From Streptomyces sp. NBC_00464 (GTDB lineage: Bacteria > Actinomycetota > Actinomycetes > Streptomycetales > Streptomycetaceae): DNA of 64,000 nucleotides. The translations under genes and the position numbers were made by a program. Numbering within the stretch: the stretch's first letter is position 1; each line of letters begins with the position of its first letter. This document shows, piece by piece, positions 1 through 8,849 of the stretch. The stretch spans positions 8,212,001-8,276,000 of the forward strand of contig NZ_CP107899.1 of assembly GCF_036013915.1 (NCBI RefSeq), given 5' to 3'. Below the pieces are notes generated by a model. The model made no database searches. It was not told the origin of the DNA and saw only the letters and a list, made by a program, of their open reading frames with translations.

Positions 1-15
1 GTGAACTCCGCATGA

Positions 16-29
16 CTTGTCGACACAAG
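16..29. promoter_or_regulatory. Candidate operator upstream of phoD
   Basis: The sequence CTTGTCGACACAAG has perfect 5-bp arms (CTTGT/ACAAG) around CGAC. It ends 124 nt before the phoD start. A 12-of-14 match occurs at 2403-2416, about 119 nt before phnD. This shape is typical of a dimeric repressor site, for example GntR-family. The binding protein is unknown. Confidence 0.4.
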
Positions 30-152
30 CTATTGCCGCCCGCCGCACTGTCTGCCGGCGTCTGCGGCACAGGCCCCGAAACGGGCACCCACCACTCGGT
101 CTCCGTATCCGCACAAGGCGGACCCGGAGGCTGCGCTCCCAAGGAGAAACAC

Positions 153-2324
153 ATGCCGGACAACAGTCTGGACCGACGGAAGATACTGACGGGCGGTGTC
201 GCCGCAGCTCTCGCGGTCGGTGTCGCCGGCCCGGCGTCAGCCGCGAGCGGCGCGCCGCTCGCCGCGGACGACACCGCCCCGCTGTGCGCCGCCGTCCTGG
301 AGTACGAAGACCCCTGGACCAAGGCCCTGGGCCTGGCCGAACTGCTGCGGACCGCGGGCTTCGAGGTGGTGCCGCTCGACCTCACGCTGGCAGCCGACGA
401 GCAGCCTCAGCGGGTCGACCTGATCGCGTTCGGCACCTTCACGAACAACAGCGACGACTACCTCGACTACGTCGCCGACCAGGCCGATTCCCTTCGCCGG
501 TTCGTGGCCGACCGAGGTGTCGTGCTGGACCTGGCGCAGTCCGACCAGTACGGCGCCGCAGTCGCCTATCTGCCGAGCGGTGTGTCGGCCGTGCGGACCG
601 ACGCCGACTACGACACGATCCACCCGGTCGACGCCGGCCACCCGCTCGTCAAGGGGCTGCGCGTCAGCAACGGCCGGCTGTTCACCGGCCGGAACGCCAG
701 TCCGCGGGTGAGCTACGAGACGGTGCAGCGGTGGAGTTCCATGCGGGTCCTGATGGCCTGCTCCGCCTCCGGGTTCCCGCCCGCGCTGCTGGAGGGCCGG
801 TTCGGGGCCGGCCGGTTCCTCGTCACCAGTCTGACCGTTGACAAGATCCGCAACAGTGCGGGCGTTGTGGTGCAGCCGGCCGATGCGGTGGCGGACAGCG
901 AGGCGTTCTTCACCGCGCTGGCCGGCTATGTCGCGTCGGTGCGCAGCGGGACGGCGCCCGCCGTGGTGCCGACGCCGATGCCGCCCGAGCAGCCGGTCGG
1001 GCCGATGGTCGGCCACACCGAACCCGGCAACGCCCGGATCTGGGCCCGCCCCGGTCTGGACCCCTCGCTCTACTCCCGCTGGACCTGCGCCTACCGGGAA
1101 CTGGACGGGAAGGGGAACAAGGCCTGGCGCACCGTCACCACGGCCGTCGAACCCGGCAACGACAACACGCTCATCGCCCAACTGCGGGGACTTGCCCCCG
1201 ATACGGCGTACGAGTTCACCCTCACCCCGGTCAGGGAAGCGGCGGGCTTCACGCCGATGACCGGCTCCTTCACCACCTCGCCCGACCCGGACAGGCCCTC
1301 CGTGGTCACCATGGGGATGGGCTCGTGCGGCCCGTCGGTCCCCGACCATGTATGGACGGCGATCATGGACGAGGGCTGCGACAGCTTCGTCATGCTGGGC
1401 GACACGCCGTATGTCGACAGCTCCGACCTGGAGGTGGCCCGCCGGAAGCACCGCACGTTCCTGGTGCAGCCGGAGATCTCCCGGCTGGTCTCCTCGATGC
1501 CGGTCTGGGCCACCTGGGACGACCACGACTTCGGCGGCAACGACTTCCACGGCGACTACAAGAGCAAACGCCAGAACCGCACCGCCTTCGTCAACTACCG
1601 CGCCAACCCCAGCTTCGGGCAGAGCGCGGACGGGAAGATCCTCAAGCAGCGCACGGACGGCGAGGGTGTCTATACATCCTTCCGGCGGGGACCGATCGAG
1701 GTCTTCCTGCTGGACCCGCGCTGGTTCAGCCGTACCGCACCGAGCTGGGCCGACAGCACCCAGGTGACCTGCCTGGGCACGGTGCAGTGGGACTGGCTCC
1801 GCAAGGAGCTGAGCCGGAGCACGGCCCCGTTCAAGGCCATCGCCACCGGCATGATCTGGGACGACAAGCAGAACGCGGAGAAGGACGACTGGGCCACCTA
1901 CTCCTACGAGCGGGACGCGATCTACGACTTCATCGCCGCGGAGAAGATCCCGGGCTGCTTCCTGATCGGCGGAGACATCCACGTCTCCCGTGCCCTGAGC
2001 TACGGCCCCCGTGTCGGCTACGACCTGTGGCAGTTCATTGTCAGTCCCATGCACGACAGCACCATCCCGAGCCTCAACGTGCCCAGCCCCTACCTGGTGC
2101 ACAGTGCCGTCGAACCGCACGTCTTCCTCAAGCTGGTCGCCGACACCACGCTCGACATGCCGACCCTCACGGCGACCTGGATCAACCGCGACGCCGAGCG
2201 CCTCTTCGAGGTGACCCGCACCGCGGCCGAACTCGGTCACACCTCCTACCCGAGGCGTCCTGTGCACACCCACCACGGCCGGGACGAGAACCCCGGCGGC
2301 GGACGCGGACACAGCCACCGCTGA
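153..2324 (+). CDS. phoD: PhoD-like secreted alkaline phosphatase/phosphodiesterase
   Basis: A 723-residue metallophosphatase expected to release phosphate from extracellular esters such as teichoic acid or phospholipid headgroups. The ATG at 153 is chosen because AAGGAG lies 6 nt upstream and the protein then begins with a twin-arginine signal (DRRKILTGG followed by an Ala/Val-rich stretch). A stretch of about 330 residues precedes the PhoD N-terminal fibronectin-like part. The catalytic core shows the family metal-binding blocks GSCGP, MLGDTPY, WATWDDHDFGGND and IGGDIHVS, in the order known for Fe/Ca-dependent PhoD enzymes. The extra N-terminal region (about residues 40-270, ending near the PPEQPVGPMVGHTEPG segment) is longer than in the classical B. 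subtilis enzyme and I do not recognise it. The phosphonate-type importer follows, so the pair fits phosphorus scavenging. Confidence 0.87.
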   Translation: MPDNSLDRRKILTGGVAAALAVGVAGPASAASGAPLAADDTAPLCAAVLEYEDPWTKALGLAELLRTAGFEVVPLDLTLAADEQPQRVDLIAFGTFTNNSDDYLDYVADQADSLRRFVADRGVVLDLAQSDQYGAAVAYLPSGVSAVRTDADYDTIHPVDAGHPLVKGLRVSNGRLFTGRNASPRVSYETVQRWSSMRVLMACSASGFPPALLEGRFGAGRFLVTSLTVDKIRNSAGVVVQPADAVADSEAFFTALAGYVASVRSGTAPAVVPTPMPPEQPVGPMVGHTEPGNARIWARPGLDPSLYSRWTCAYRELDGKGNKAWRTVTTAVEPGNDNTLIAQLRGLAPDTAYEFTLTPVREAAGFTPMTGSFTTSPDPDRPSVVTMGMGSCGPSVPDHVWTAIMDEGCDSFVMLGDTPYVDSSDLEVARRKHRTFLVQPEISRLVSSMPVWATWDDHDFGGNDFHGDYKSKRQNRTAFVNYRANPSFGQSADGKILKQRTDGEGVYTSFRRGPIEVFLLDPRWFSRTAPSWADSTQVTCLGTVQWDWLRKELSRSTAPFKAIATGMIWDDKQNAEKDDWATYSYERDAIYDFIAAEKIPGCFLIGGDIHVSRALSYGPRVGYDLWQFIVSPMHDSTIPSLNVPSPYLVHSAVEPHVFLKLVADTTLDMPTLTATWINRDAERLFEVTRTAAELGHTSYPRRPVHTHHGRDENPGGGRGHSHR

Positions 2325-2341
2325 GTCGCACCCCCGGCCCT

Positions 2342-2366
2342 CCCGGCCCTGGCCGCGGGGGCCGGG
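2342..2366 (+). terminator. Hairpin after phoD
   Basis: CCCGGCCC (2342-2349) pairs with GGGCCGGG (2359-2366) across a 9-nt loop, 18 nt after the phoD stop. There is no T-tract, which is common for actinomycete terminators. Confidence 0.5.
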
Positions 2367-2402
2367 CAGCTCACTGCCGACTCACAGATGAACAGTTGGC
2401 AA

Positions 2403-2416
2403 CCTGTCGATACAAG
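2403..2416. promoter_or_regulatory. Candidate operator upstream of phnDCE
   Basis: CCTGTCGATACAAG matches the phoD-proximal site at 16-29 in 12 of 14 bases and lies at nearly the same distance from its gene. A 9-bp inverted repeat follows at 2430-2457 (GGCTGTGGC, 10-nt spacer, GCCACAGCC). Confidence 0.4.
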
Positions 2417-2534
2417 TGTTGACCGGGGTGGCTGTGGCTGAAACGTTGGCCACAGCCGCCCCGGCGAGCGACTCCCCCCACCCCGTACATCTGCCGCAAC
2501 CTTCCCCGTGCTGTCCTCGAACCCGGAGTTCACC

Positions 2535-3443
2535 GTGCCCGTCCGCCCTTTCACTCTTGCCACTTCGCTCGCCGTTGTCGCCATGCTGTCCCTGAGCGCC
2601 TGCGGCGGCAGTTCGGACGCGGCCGAGTCCGCGACCTGCCCCGGCGGCAAGATCCGCTTCGGTGTGGAGCCCTTCGAGGACCCCGCCAAGCTCACCCCTG
2701 CCGCCAAGGTCCTGGCCGACGCCCTCGGTGAAAGCCTGTACTGCGAGGTGGAGTTGACCATCACCGAGGACTACTCCGCCGAGGTCCTCGCCATGGAGAA
2801 CGGCAAGCTCGACATCGCCATGTTCGGCCCCCTCGGCTACGTCTTCGCCAGCGGGCGGGCCGAGGCGGAGGCCATCGCCTCGTTCGGTGACGGCAAGGGG
2901 AAGGTGTCCAGCTACACCGCCGGCATCTGGGTGCCGAAGGAGTCCGCCGTCAAGACGGTCGCGGATCTCAAGGGCCACTCCCTCGCGCTGGCGTCCGTCG
3001 GATCGACGTCGGGCGACGCCCTGCCGCGCCAGGCGATGCTCGACGCAGGCCTGAAGAAGGACGACGTCAAGGTCAACTACGCCGGAGGCCACCCGGAGGC
3101 CCTGCTGGCCCTCGCCAAGGGCACGGTCGACGCCGCCGAGATCAACTCCCAGCAACTGGCGAGCGCCACTGCCGCCGGAACCTTCGACCCGTCCGGGTTC
3201 CGGCAGGTGTGGGGCTCCGACCCGATCCCGAACGACCCGATCACCGTCCGGGGCAGCCTGGACGCCGAGTTCAAGAAGGCCGTCACCGACGCCCTGCTGA
3301 AGCTGCCGCCGGACAAGGTGGGCAAGATCGGCGCCCTCCTCGACGTCGACCCGCCGGCGCCGCTGGTCGCCGTGGACAAGTCCACGTACCAGCCGCTGTT
3401 CGACCTGGCCGCGGCCCTGAACCTGACCGAGAAGGACGTCTGA
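2535..3443 (+). CDS. phnD: Phosphonate/phosphate-type ABC transporter substrate-binding lipoprotein
   Basis: A 302-residue periplasmic-binding-type lipoprotein that captures phosphonate, phosphite or a related phosphorus compound outside the cell. The GTG at 2535 is preferred over the GTG at 2508 because GGAG sits 6 nt before it and the signal peptide then starts MPVRPFTLATS. The lipobox LSAC marks the lipidated cysteine. The mature part shows PhnD-family features: RFGVEPFEDP near the start, the segment DIAMFGPLGYVFAS, and a serine-rich anion loop ASVGSTSGD. It overlaps the ATPase gene by a single base (TGATG), so the importer is translated as a unit. No C-P lyase or phosphonatase is encoded nearby, so the real ligand could be inorganic phosphate or phosphite. 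Confidence 0.85.
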   Translation: MPVRPFTLATSLAVVAMLSLSACGGSSDAAESATCPGGKIRFGVEPFEDPAKLTPAAKVLADALGESLYCEVELTITEDYSAEVLAMENGKLDIAMFGPLGYVFASGRAEAEAIASFGDGKGKVSSYTAGIWVPKESAVKTVADLKGHSLALASVGSTSGDALPRQAMLDAGLKKDDVKVNYAGGHPEALLALAKGTVDAAEINSQQLASATAAGTFDPSGFRQVWGSDPIPNDPITVRGSLDAEFKKAVTDALLKLPPDKVGKIGALLDVDPPAPLVAVDKSTYQPLFDLAAALNLTEKDV

Positions 3444-4156
3444 TGCTCGCCCTGTCCGGGATCACCGTGCGGTACGGGGAGCGGCAGGTGCTGCACGGGG
3501 TGGACGTCGACGTCGCCCGAGGCGAACTGCTCGCCGTACTCGGGGCCAACGGCTCCGGCAAGTCGACCCTGCTGCGAGCAGCCGCCGGCCTGGAACCGTT
3601 GGCGGCAGGCACCGTGAGCATCGACGGGAGGCCGTGCGCGCCGCTGGACACCGCCGTGGTCTTCCAGCACATCCACCTCGTGCGCCGGCGTACCGTCCTG
3701 GAGAACGTGTGCGCCGGTGCCCTCGGCCGGCTCCGGCTGCGGCACTCGCTCATCCCCGCCCTGTTCCCGCGCGCACTGCGGGAGGAGGCGATGGCCTGCC
3801 TGGACCGGGTGGGTCTCGCCGACCGGGCGCACGACCGCGCGGGCAGCCTCTCCGGCGGCCAGCAGCAGCGCGTCGCCGTGGCCCGTGCCCTGTGCCAGCG
3901 CCCCCGTGTGCTGCTGGCCGACGAACCGGTGTCCGCACTGGACCCGGCCGCGTCGGAGCAGGTACTCGCGCTGCTGGCCGAGCTCGCCCACGAAGCGGGC
4001 CTGGCCGTCCTCGCCGTCCTGCACCAGCCCTCGCTCGCCGCCCGCCACGCCGACCGCATGGTCGGCCTGCGAAACGGCCGGGTGGTCCTGGACGGGCCAC
4101 CCGGCCAGAACGTCGACGCCCTGTACCGGGCCGCGGTTGTGGAGGCCGTTTCATGA
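3443..4156 (+). CDS. phnC: Phosphonate-type ABC transporter ATPase
   Basis: A 237-residue ATPase subunit powering the PhnD/PhnE importer at the inner face of the membrane. It shows Walker A GANGSGKST, Q-loop VVFQH, signature LSGGQQQRVAVARAL, Walker B VLLADEP and the switch histidine in VLHQPS. Length is normal for PhnC. The ATG overlaps the phnD stop, and the gene overlaps phnE by 4 bases (ATGA), indicating translational coupling. Confidence 0.9.
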   Translation: MLALSGITVRYGERQVLHGVDVDVARGELLAVLGANGSGKSTLLRAAAGLEPLAAGTVSIDGRPCAPLDTAVVFQHIHLVRRRTVLENVCAGALGRLRLRHSLIPALFPRALREEAMACLDRVGLADRAHDRAGSLSGGQQQRVAVARALCQRPRVLLADEPVSALDPAASEQVLALLAELAHEAGLAVLAVLHQPSLAARHADRMVGLRNGRVVLDGPPGQNVDALYRAAVVEAVS

Positions 4157-4971
4157 TCGATCTCAACGAGGTGCGGACGCTTCCCGTCCCCGCGAAGCCC
4201 GCCCGGACACGGGCCACGGCCGTGGGAGCCGTGGTCACCGCCGCGGTGGTCACCGCTCATGTCATCGCGTGGAACACCACGGACATGTCGTTCGGCGCAC
4301 TGGCCGAGGGCTGGGGCGGCATCGCGGACTTCCTGGGCGACGCGATCCCGCCCGATCTGAGCTGGGAGGTCCTGGAACCCAGCCTCAACGGTGCTCTGGT
4401 CACCCTGTGGATCGGGTTGCTCGGCACGACGTTGTCCGTGCCGTTCTCGCTGCTTCTGGCACTGCTCGCGGCACGCGGGACCGCCCCCTCGACGACGGTC
4501 TACCAGGCGGCGCGCTCCCTGCTGTCCTTCCTGCGCGCCGTACCCGACGTGGTCTTCGCCCTGATCTTCGTCACCGCTGTCGGGCTCGGGCCCTTCCCCG
4601 GCGTACTGGCGCTGCTTCTCCATAACGTCGGTGTGATGGGCAAGCTGTGGGCGGAGGCGCTGGAGGACGCCGACCCCGGTCCGGTGCAGGCCCTGCGTTC
4701 GGCGGGGGCCGGCCGGATCCAGATCGCGGCGCACGCCCTGCTGCCGACCGTGACACCCCAGCTGATCGGACTGCTGCTGTACCGGCTCGACGTCAATGTG
4801 CGTGCGTCGCTGGTGCTGGGACTCGTCGGCGCGGGTGGGATCGGCTTCCTGATCAACCAGTCGATCAAGCTCTTCCAGTTCGACGAGATGCTGACCCACA
4901 TCCTGGTCGTGCTGGTCCTGATCGTGGCCGTCGACCGGCTGTCGGCATGGGTACGGCAGCGCCTGGCCTGA
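4153..4971 (+). CDS. phnE: Phosphonate-type ABC transporter permease
   Basis: A 272-residue integral membrane permease. Several hydrophobic segments are visible, including ATAVGAVVTAAVVTAHVIAW near the N terminus, LVTLWIGLLGTTLSVPFSLL, the stretch after RAVPDVVFALIF, and a last helix ILVVLVLIVAVDRL. The cytoplasmic coupling loop carries EALEDADPGPVQALRSAGAG, matching the EAA motif of binding-protein-dependent permeases. It is the last gene of the unit and converges on the GntR gene 69 nt away. Confidence 0.88.
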   Translation: MIDLNEVRTLPVPAKPARTRATAVGAVVTAAVVTAHVIAWNTTDMSFGALAEGWGGIADFLGDAIPPDLSWEVLEPSLNGALVTLWIGLLGTTLSVPFSLLLALLAARGTAPSTTVYQAARSLLSFLRAVPDVVFALIFVTAVGLGPFPGVLALLLHNVGVMGKLWAEALEDADPGPVQALRSAGAGRIQIAAHALLPTVTPQLIGLLLYRLDVNVRASLVLGLVGAGGIGFLINQSIKLFQFDEMLTHILVVLVLIVAVDRLSAWVRQRLA

Positions 4972-5040
4972 CCGCCGGCCGTGACATCCGCGGGCCACGG
5001 ACCGCGGTTCGCGGAAGGCCGTCAGGCGTGGGGAAGCGGC

Positions 5041-5760
5041 TCAGGCATCGGTTCCACGCGCGAGCTGGCGCCGGAGGCTGAGAGCGAGATGCTCCGTCAT
5101 GGCCTCGGCGGCGCGGTCGGCCTTCCGGCGCAGCACGGCGCGCACGACCCGCTCGTGCTCGGCCAGCGTCGGATCCTCGGTTGCCTTCATGTTGCTGAGC
5201 CGGAAGATGTGCAGGTGCGAGTGGAGCCGTTCGACCGCATCGGCGAGCAGGGGCCGATGCGACGCGGCCGCGAGCGCGTCGTGGAAGCGCTGGTCCAGGA
5301 CGGCGAAGTCGCGGTAGTCCGCGTAGCGGCCCGTCGGTCCCGGAAGCGTCCGCATCTCCTCGACGATCCGCTCGATCGTGTCCAGCTGTTCCTCGGTGGC
5401 GTGCGTCGCGGCCAGGGCCGCGGCCCTGGGCTCCAGGAGCAGCCGCATCTCGAAGAGCTCCTCAAGTCCCTGCTGGGTCAGCAGTTCGGTCGCGCGGTAG
5501 CCGGAAAGAGACCGCTTGACCACCAGGCCGTCCGCTTCGAGGCGGGCCAGGGCCTCACGAACAGGTGTCGGTGACACCCCCAGGGTCCGCGAGAGGGCAT
5601 CGATGCCGACGCGGGCACCCGGCGCGATCTCATGGTCCATGACCATGGCCTTGATGCTCTCGTAGACGCTGTCCGAGAGCACCTGTCTGGCAGGTTGCGC
5701 GGCGGGTGACTTGCCGCCCGGTTCCTTGAGCCCGTCGGCGGAACGGTCCTGCGTGGGCAT
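5041..5760 (-). CDS. GntR-family (FCD) transcriptional regulator
   Basis: A 239-residue regulator with an N-terminal winged helix-turn-helix (DALSRTLGVSPTPVREALAR, about residues 50-70, followed by LEADGLVVKRSLSGYRAT) and an all-helical FCD ligand domain. The start at 5760 has AGGAGA 5 nt upstream. FCD regulators usually sense sugar acids or other carboxylates. Here the gene lies between a phosphorus importer and the minus-strand sugar operon that contains a sugar-acid dehydratase, and it points the same way as that operon with a 163-nt gap. Control of the fucose-type operon is the most natural guess. The palindromes before phoD and phnD are also GntR-like, so this assignment is open. Confidence 0.85.
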   Translation of the reverse strand: MPTQDRSADGLKEPGGKSPAAQPARQVLSDSVYESIKAMVMDHEIAPGARVGIDALSRTLGVSPTPVREALARLEADGLVVKRSLSGYRATELLTQQGLEELFEMRLLLEPRAAALAATHATEEQLDTIERIVEEMRTLPGPTGRYADYRDFAVLDQRFHDALAAASHRPLLADAVERLHSHLHIFRLSNMKATEDPTLAEHERVVRAVLRRKADRAAEAMTEHLALSLRRQLARGTDA

Positions 5761-5867
5761 CCGTTCTCCTGTTGCTCGGGACCTCTGGGGACAGTCGTAG
5801 TTTAGCCAGCCGGGAGTGGGGGCCGTGGCGAACTCCGAGGTGGGGCGCTCGTGAGCACGGAAGGCCG

Positions 5868-5898
5868 GGAGCCGGCCACCTCGGCCGGCCCCGGCTCC
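5868..5898 (-). terminator. Hairpin at the end of the sugar operon
   Basis: GGAGCCGG (5868-5875) and CCGGCTCC (5891-5898) form a perfect 8-bp stem in the gap between the mutarotase stop and the GntR start. This suggests the regulator is a separate transcription unit. Confidence 0.45.
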
Positions 5899-5923
5899 GC
5901 CACGGAGGGCGGGGCCCGGCCGG

Positions 5924-6247
5924 TCACTCCATGAGGAACACCTGCTCCATCGACGCCCATCGCTCCCCGGCCGCCGCCTCCGCCACTGGCTTCTGGCACG
6001 GATCGGTGAGCCGCCACCACGCCTGCGTGGGCTCGTCCGCGGCCATCAGGGCGAGGTCGGCCGCCAGATCGTCGCCGTGGTACTCGAAGTAGGCGAAGAG
6101 CCGGTCGCCGAGGAGATGGATCGAGTAGTTCGTGATGTGACAATCGCGCAGACGGTCCAGCACCGGCTGCGGTACGCGGCGGTGCAGTGCGCGGTACTCG
6201 TCGAGCCGCTCGGGGAGGACCCGGATCACCTGGGCCACGCGCCTCAT
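5924..6247 (-). CDS. L-rhamnose/L-fucose-type mutarotase (RhaM family)
   Basis: A 107-residue ferredoxin-like-fold enzyme that interconverts alpha and beta anomers of a 6-deoxyhexose. The family pattern is clear: an early RVLPERLDEYRALHR segment with the conserved Tyr/His, NYSIHLL, LFAYFEYHGDD and a C-terminal CQKPVAEAAAGERWASMEQVF block. Length equals the family norm of about 104. Its ATG overlaps the stop of the ABC ATPase (ATGA), so it is the last gene of the sugar operon. RhaM-type proteins are best known for L-rhamnose. The neighbouring alpha-L-fucosidase suggests L-fucose as the substrate here. Confidence 0.85.
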   Translation of the reverse strand: MRRVAQVIRVLPERLDEYRALHRRVPQPVLDRLRDCHITNYSIHLLGDRLFAYFEYHGDDLAADLALMAADEPTQAWWRLTDPCQKPVAEAAAGERWASMEQVFLME

Positions 6248-7776
6248 CCCGCATCGGCCTTCGTGGCCGCGCGGTCATGGATGATCCGGATGATCTGTTC
6301 GCTCATGCGTGCGTAGTCGTGGTCGTTGGCGACCTCTCCGCGAATCCGGTGATCCGCCATCACGACGACCCGGTCGGCCAGCGTGACCATCTCCGGGAGG
6401 TCGCTGCTGATCAGCAGAATGGGCAGACCGTTGCGGGCCAGCTCCCACAGGAGTTCGTGGAAGGCGTGCTTGGTGCGGACGTCGACGCCGACGGTCGGCT
6501 CGTCGACGATGAGCAGACGGGTGTCGGCAGCGAGCCACTTCGCCAGGCTCACCTTCTGCTGGTTGCCTCCGGAGAGTTCGCCGGCGGTCTGGTCGAGTCC
6601 GGAGACGCGGATACCCAGACGGTCGACGAGGTCCTGCGCGATGCGGCGCTCCTCGCGTGCCGGGACGAAACCCAGCACCCGGGCCAGCCTGCTCCATACG
6701 GTCACCGTGATGTTCCGGTGGATGGGCTGTTCGAGGAAGACACCTTCCTCCTTGCGGTTCTCGGTCAGGTAGCCGATGCCGTACCGGTGGAGCGCCTGCC
6801 GGGGCGAGCTGATCCGGGCGGTCCTGCCGTGCACCCGGATCTCCCCGCCGGTGCACCGGTCCAGGCCCAGGACCGCTTTCACGAGTTCGCTGCGGCCGGC
6901 ACCCACCAGGCCGTACAGACCGACGATTTCGCCCGGGTGCACGTCCAGGCTGATGTCCTCGTGCCCGTCCGCGGTCGAGAGCCGGTCGAGCGAGAGGACC
7001 GGCGCCGCGCCGGCCTCGACGACGCGGGGTGACATATGCGCCGCCGAGTGGGCGCGGCCCACCATCAGGCCGACCACGTCGTCGTGCGTGTGATCCGCGA
7101 GCGGCGAGGACTCCAGCACGGACCGGCCGTCGCGGAGCACCGTGACCGTGTCGCAGACGGCGAAGACCTCTTCGAGCTTGTGGCTGACGAACACGACACA
7201 GGTGCCCCTGGCGGTCAGGCGCCGGACCACATCGAACAGCCGCTCCGCCTCCTGCGGCGACAGCGAGGCGGTCGGCTCGTCGAGGAGCAGCACCTTGCTG
7301 TCGGTGTAGAGCGCCTTGGCGATCTCCACCAGTTGCTGCTGCGCCACCGACAGCTCGCGGACGGGCCGGTGCGGATCGATGTCCAGGCCGAGTTCGGCCA
7401 GACAGCTGAGCGCCGGTTCCGTCATCGCGGCACGGTCGACGAGGCCGCGGCGTGAAGGAGGGCTCTGCAGGGTGATGTTCTCCGCGACCGAGAACCCGGG
7501 GATGAGGTTGCGTTCCTGGTGGACGACGCCGATGCCGGTACGGGTCGCCTCCAGCGGAGAGCGCAGCCGGACCTCGTCGCCCCGCCAGAGGAGTTGACCG
7601 CCGTCGGGGGAGTGCACCCCCGTCAGGACCTTGATCAAGGTGGACTTGCCCGCCCCGTTCTCGCCCAGCAGGGCATGCACCGAGCCCGCCGTGAGCCGCA
7701 GTGCGACGCCGTCCAGCGCCCGTACTCCGGGAAAGACCTTGAGGATGTCCCGGCAGTCGAGAAGGACGTCGTTCAT
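6244..7776 (-). CDS. Sugar ABC transporter ATPase, duplicated (RbsA/XylG type)
   Basis: A 510-residue tandem ATPase of the carbohydrate-uptake CUT2 class. The first domain has Walker A GENGAGKST and signature LSVAQQQLVEIAKAL with Walker B VLLLDEPTAS. The second has a degenerate P-loop (GLVGAGRSEL), signature LSGGNQQKVSLAKWL and Walker B LLIVDEPTVGVD. This asymmetry is normal for the class. The ATG at 7776 overlaps the stop of the upstream permease (ATGA). It powers import through the two permeases at 7773-9928. Confidence 0.92.
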   Translation of the reverse strand: MNDVLLDCRDILKVFPGVRALDGVALRLTAGSVHALLGENGAGKSTLIKVLTGVHSPDGGQLLWRGDEVRLRSPLEATRTGIGVVHQERNLIPGFSVAENITLQSPPSRRGLVDRAAMTEPALSCLAELGLDIDPHRPVRELSVAQQQLVEIAKALYTDSKVLLLDEPTASLSPQEAERLFDVVRRLTARGTCVVFVSHKLEEVFAVCDTVTVLRDGRSVLESSPLADHTHDDVVGLMVGRAHSAAHMSPRVVEAGAAPVLSLDRLSTADGHEDISLDVHPGEIVGLYGLVGAGRSELVKAVLGLDRCTGGEIRVHGRTARISSPRQALHRYGIGYLTENRKEEGVFLEQPIHRNITVTVWSRLARVLGFVPAREERRIAQDLVDRLGIRVSGLDQTAGELSGGNQQKVSLAKWLAADTRLLIVDEPTVGVDVRTKHAFHELLWELARNGLPILLISSDLPEMVTLADRVVVMADHRIRGEVANDHDYARMSEQIIRIIHDRAATKADAG

Positions 7777-8849
7777 CGCGCACCTCGCGTGTTTGTCAGG
7801 GCGGTGTTCGTAGCGCGGCCGGAATCCACCGGAGTTGACGGCACACGCCCCTGCGCCTTGCCCTTCTTCTCCAGACGCGTCTGGTGCATGCGCCCACCGA
7901 CCACGGTGCTCAGCACGACGAGGCCGATGAGGAAGTTCACCCAGCTCGGATCCAGCGAGAACTGCGCCCGCGCGGCGTCGATCAGACGCATCACGAAGGC
8001 CGCCAGCACCGTTCCCAGTACGGCGACGGTGCCGCCGTTGAGCGCGACACCGCCGATGATGGGCGCGGCGAAGCTCGGCAGGAGCCAGTCCCCGCCGACG
8101 CTGCGGTTGACGCCGGGCAGCGAGGCCGTCGCGGTCAGCGCGGCTATGCCGACCAGCAGCCCGGACACCGTGTGGGCGAGCACGATCTGCCGGTCGGTGG
8201 AGATACCCGAAAGCCTGGCCGCGAGCGGGTTCCCGCCGGCGGCCAGCAGCCGGCGACCCGCTGTGGTCCGGTACATGAAGGCCGCGAGCAGGACGGCCGA
8301 AGCGAGCGCGACGAGGAAGACCAGCGGAATGTTCAACGGGGCCGCCCTGCCGAGATCCTTGAGAGTCCCGGAGTAGCCGTCGACGGTGCGCGTGCCGGCG
8401 AGCCGGTACTGCGCCCCCAGCAGGATCGTCATCGTGCCGAGCGTGACGATGAAGCCGTTGATCCGTGTCGCCACGATGAACAGTCCCGTCACCAGGCCGG
8501 TCAGGGTGGCCGCAAGGACGCCCGCCAGTACGGCGACGGGCGCCGGGACACCGTGGTCGGCCATCAGCACGCCCATCAGGCAGGCACTGAACCCGCCCAG
8601 GGCACCGACCGCCAGATTGAGCTGTCCGACGCACAACGCGACCATCTGGGCGAGGCCGATGAGAATCGGCGTGGCCAGGTACTGCAGAAAGGTGCGCACG
8701 GAAGGGCCGTCGAAGAACGAGCCCGACGAGGCCACCCCGAGGGCGGCGTACCCGATCACCGCGACACCCAGCAGCGTCGTCGTGGTCGAGTGGGCGAAGC
8801 GACGCAGGGCGGCGCCGGTCCGGGCTCCCCGATCGTTGGTCGTGGTCAT
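7773..8849 (-). CDS. Sugar ABC transporter permease (RbsC family)
   Basis: A 358-residue permease of the branched-chain/ribose type with about eight to ten hydrophobic helices. The family block GLAQMVALCVGQLNLAVGA is present, as are GGNPLAARLSGI, the coupling-loop region conserved in CUT2 permeases, and LLPSFAAPIIGGVALNGGT. The C-terminal 40 residues are polar and positively charged. It overlaps both neighbours by 4 bases. Two different permeases in one CUT2 operon suggest a heterodimeric channel. Confidence 0.9.
   Translation of the reverse strand: MTTTNDRGARTGAALRRFAHSTTTTLLGVAVIGYAALGVASSGSFFDGPSVRTFLQYLATPILIGLAQMVALCVGQLNLAVGALGGFSACLMGVLMADHGVPAPVAVLAGVLAATLTGLVTGLFIVATRINGFIVTLGTMTILLGAQYRLAGTRTVDGYSGTLKDLGRAAPLNIPLVFLVALASAVLLAAFMYRTTAGRRLLAAGGNPLAARLSGISTDRQIVLAHTVSGLLVGIAALTATASLPGVNRSVGGDWLLPSFAAPIIGGVALNGGTVAVLGTVLAAFVMRLIDAARAQFSLDPSWVNFLIGLVVLSTVVGGRMHQTRLEKKGKAQGRVPSTPVDSGRATNTALTNTRGAR

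Noticed and set aside
1..152. Upstream in-frame start of the PhoD gene at 12
   Set aside because: The extra 47 residues precede a proper twin-arginine signal, and the ribosome site AAGGAG belongs to the ATG at 153.
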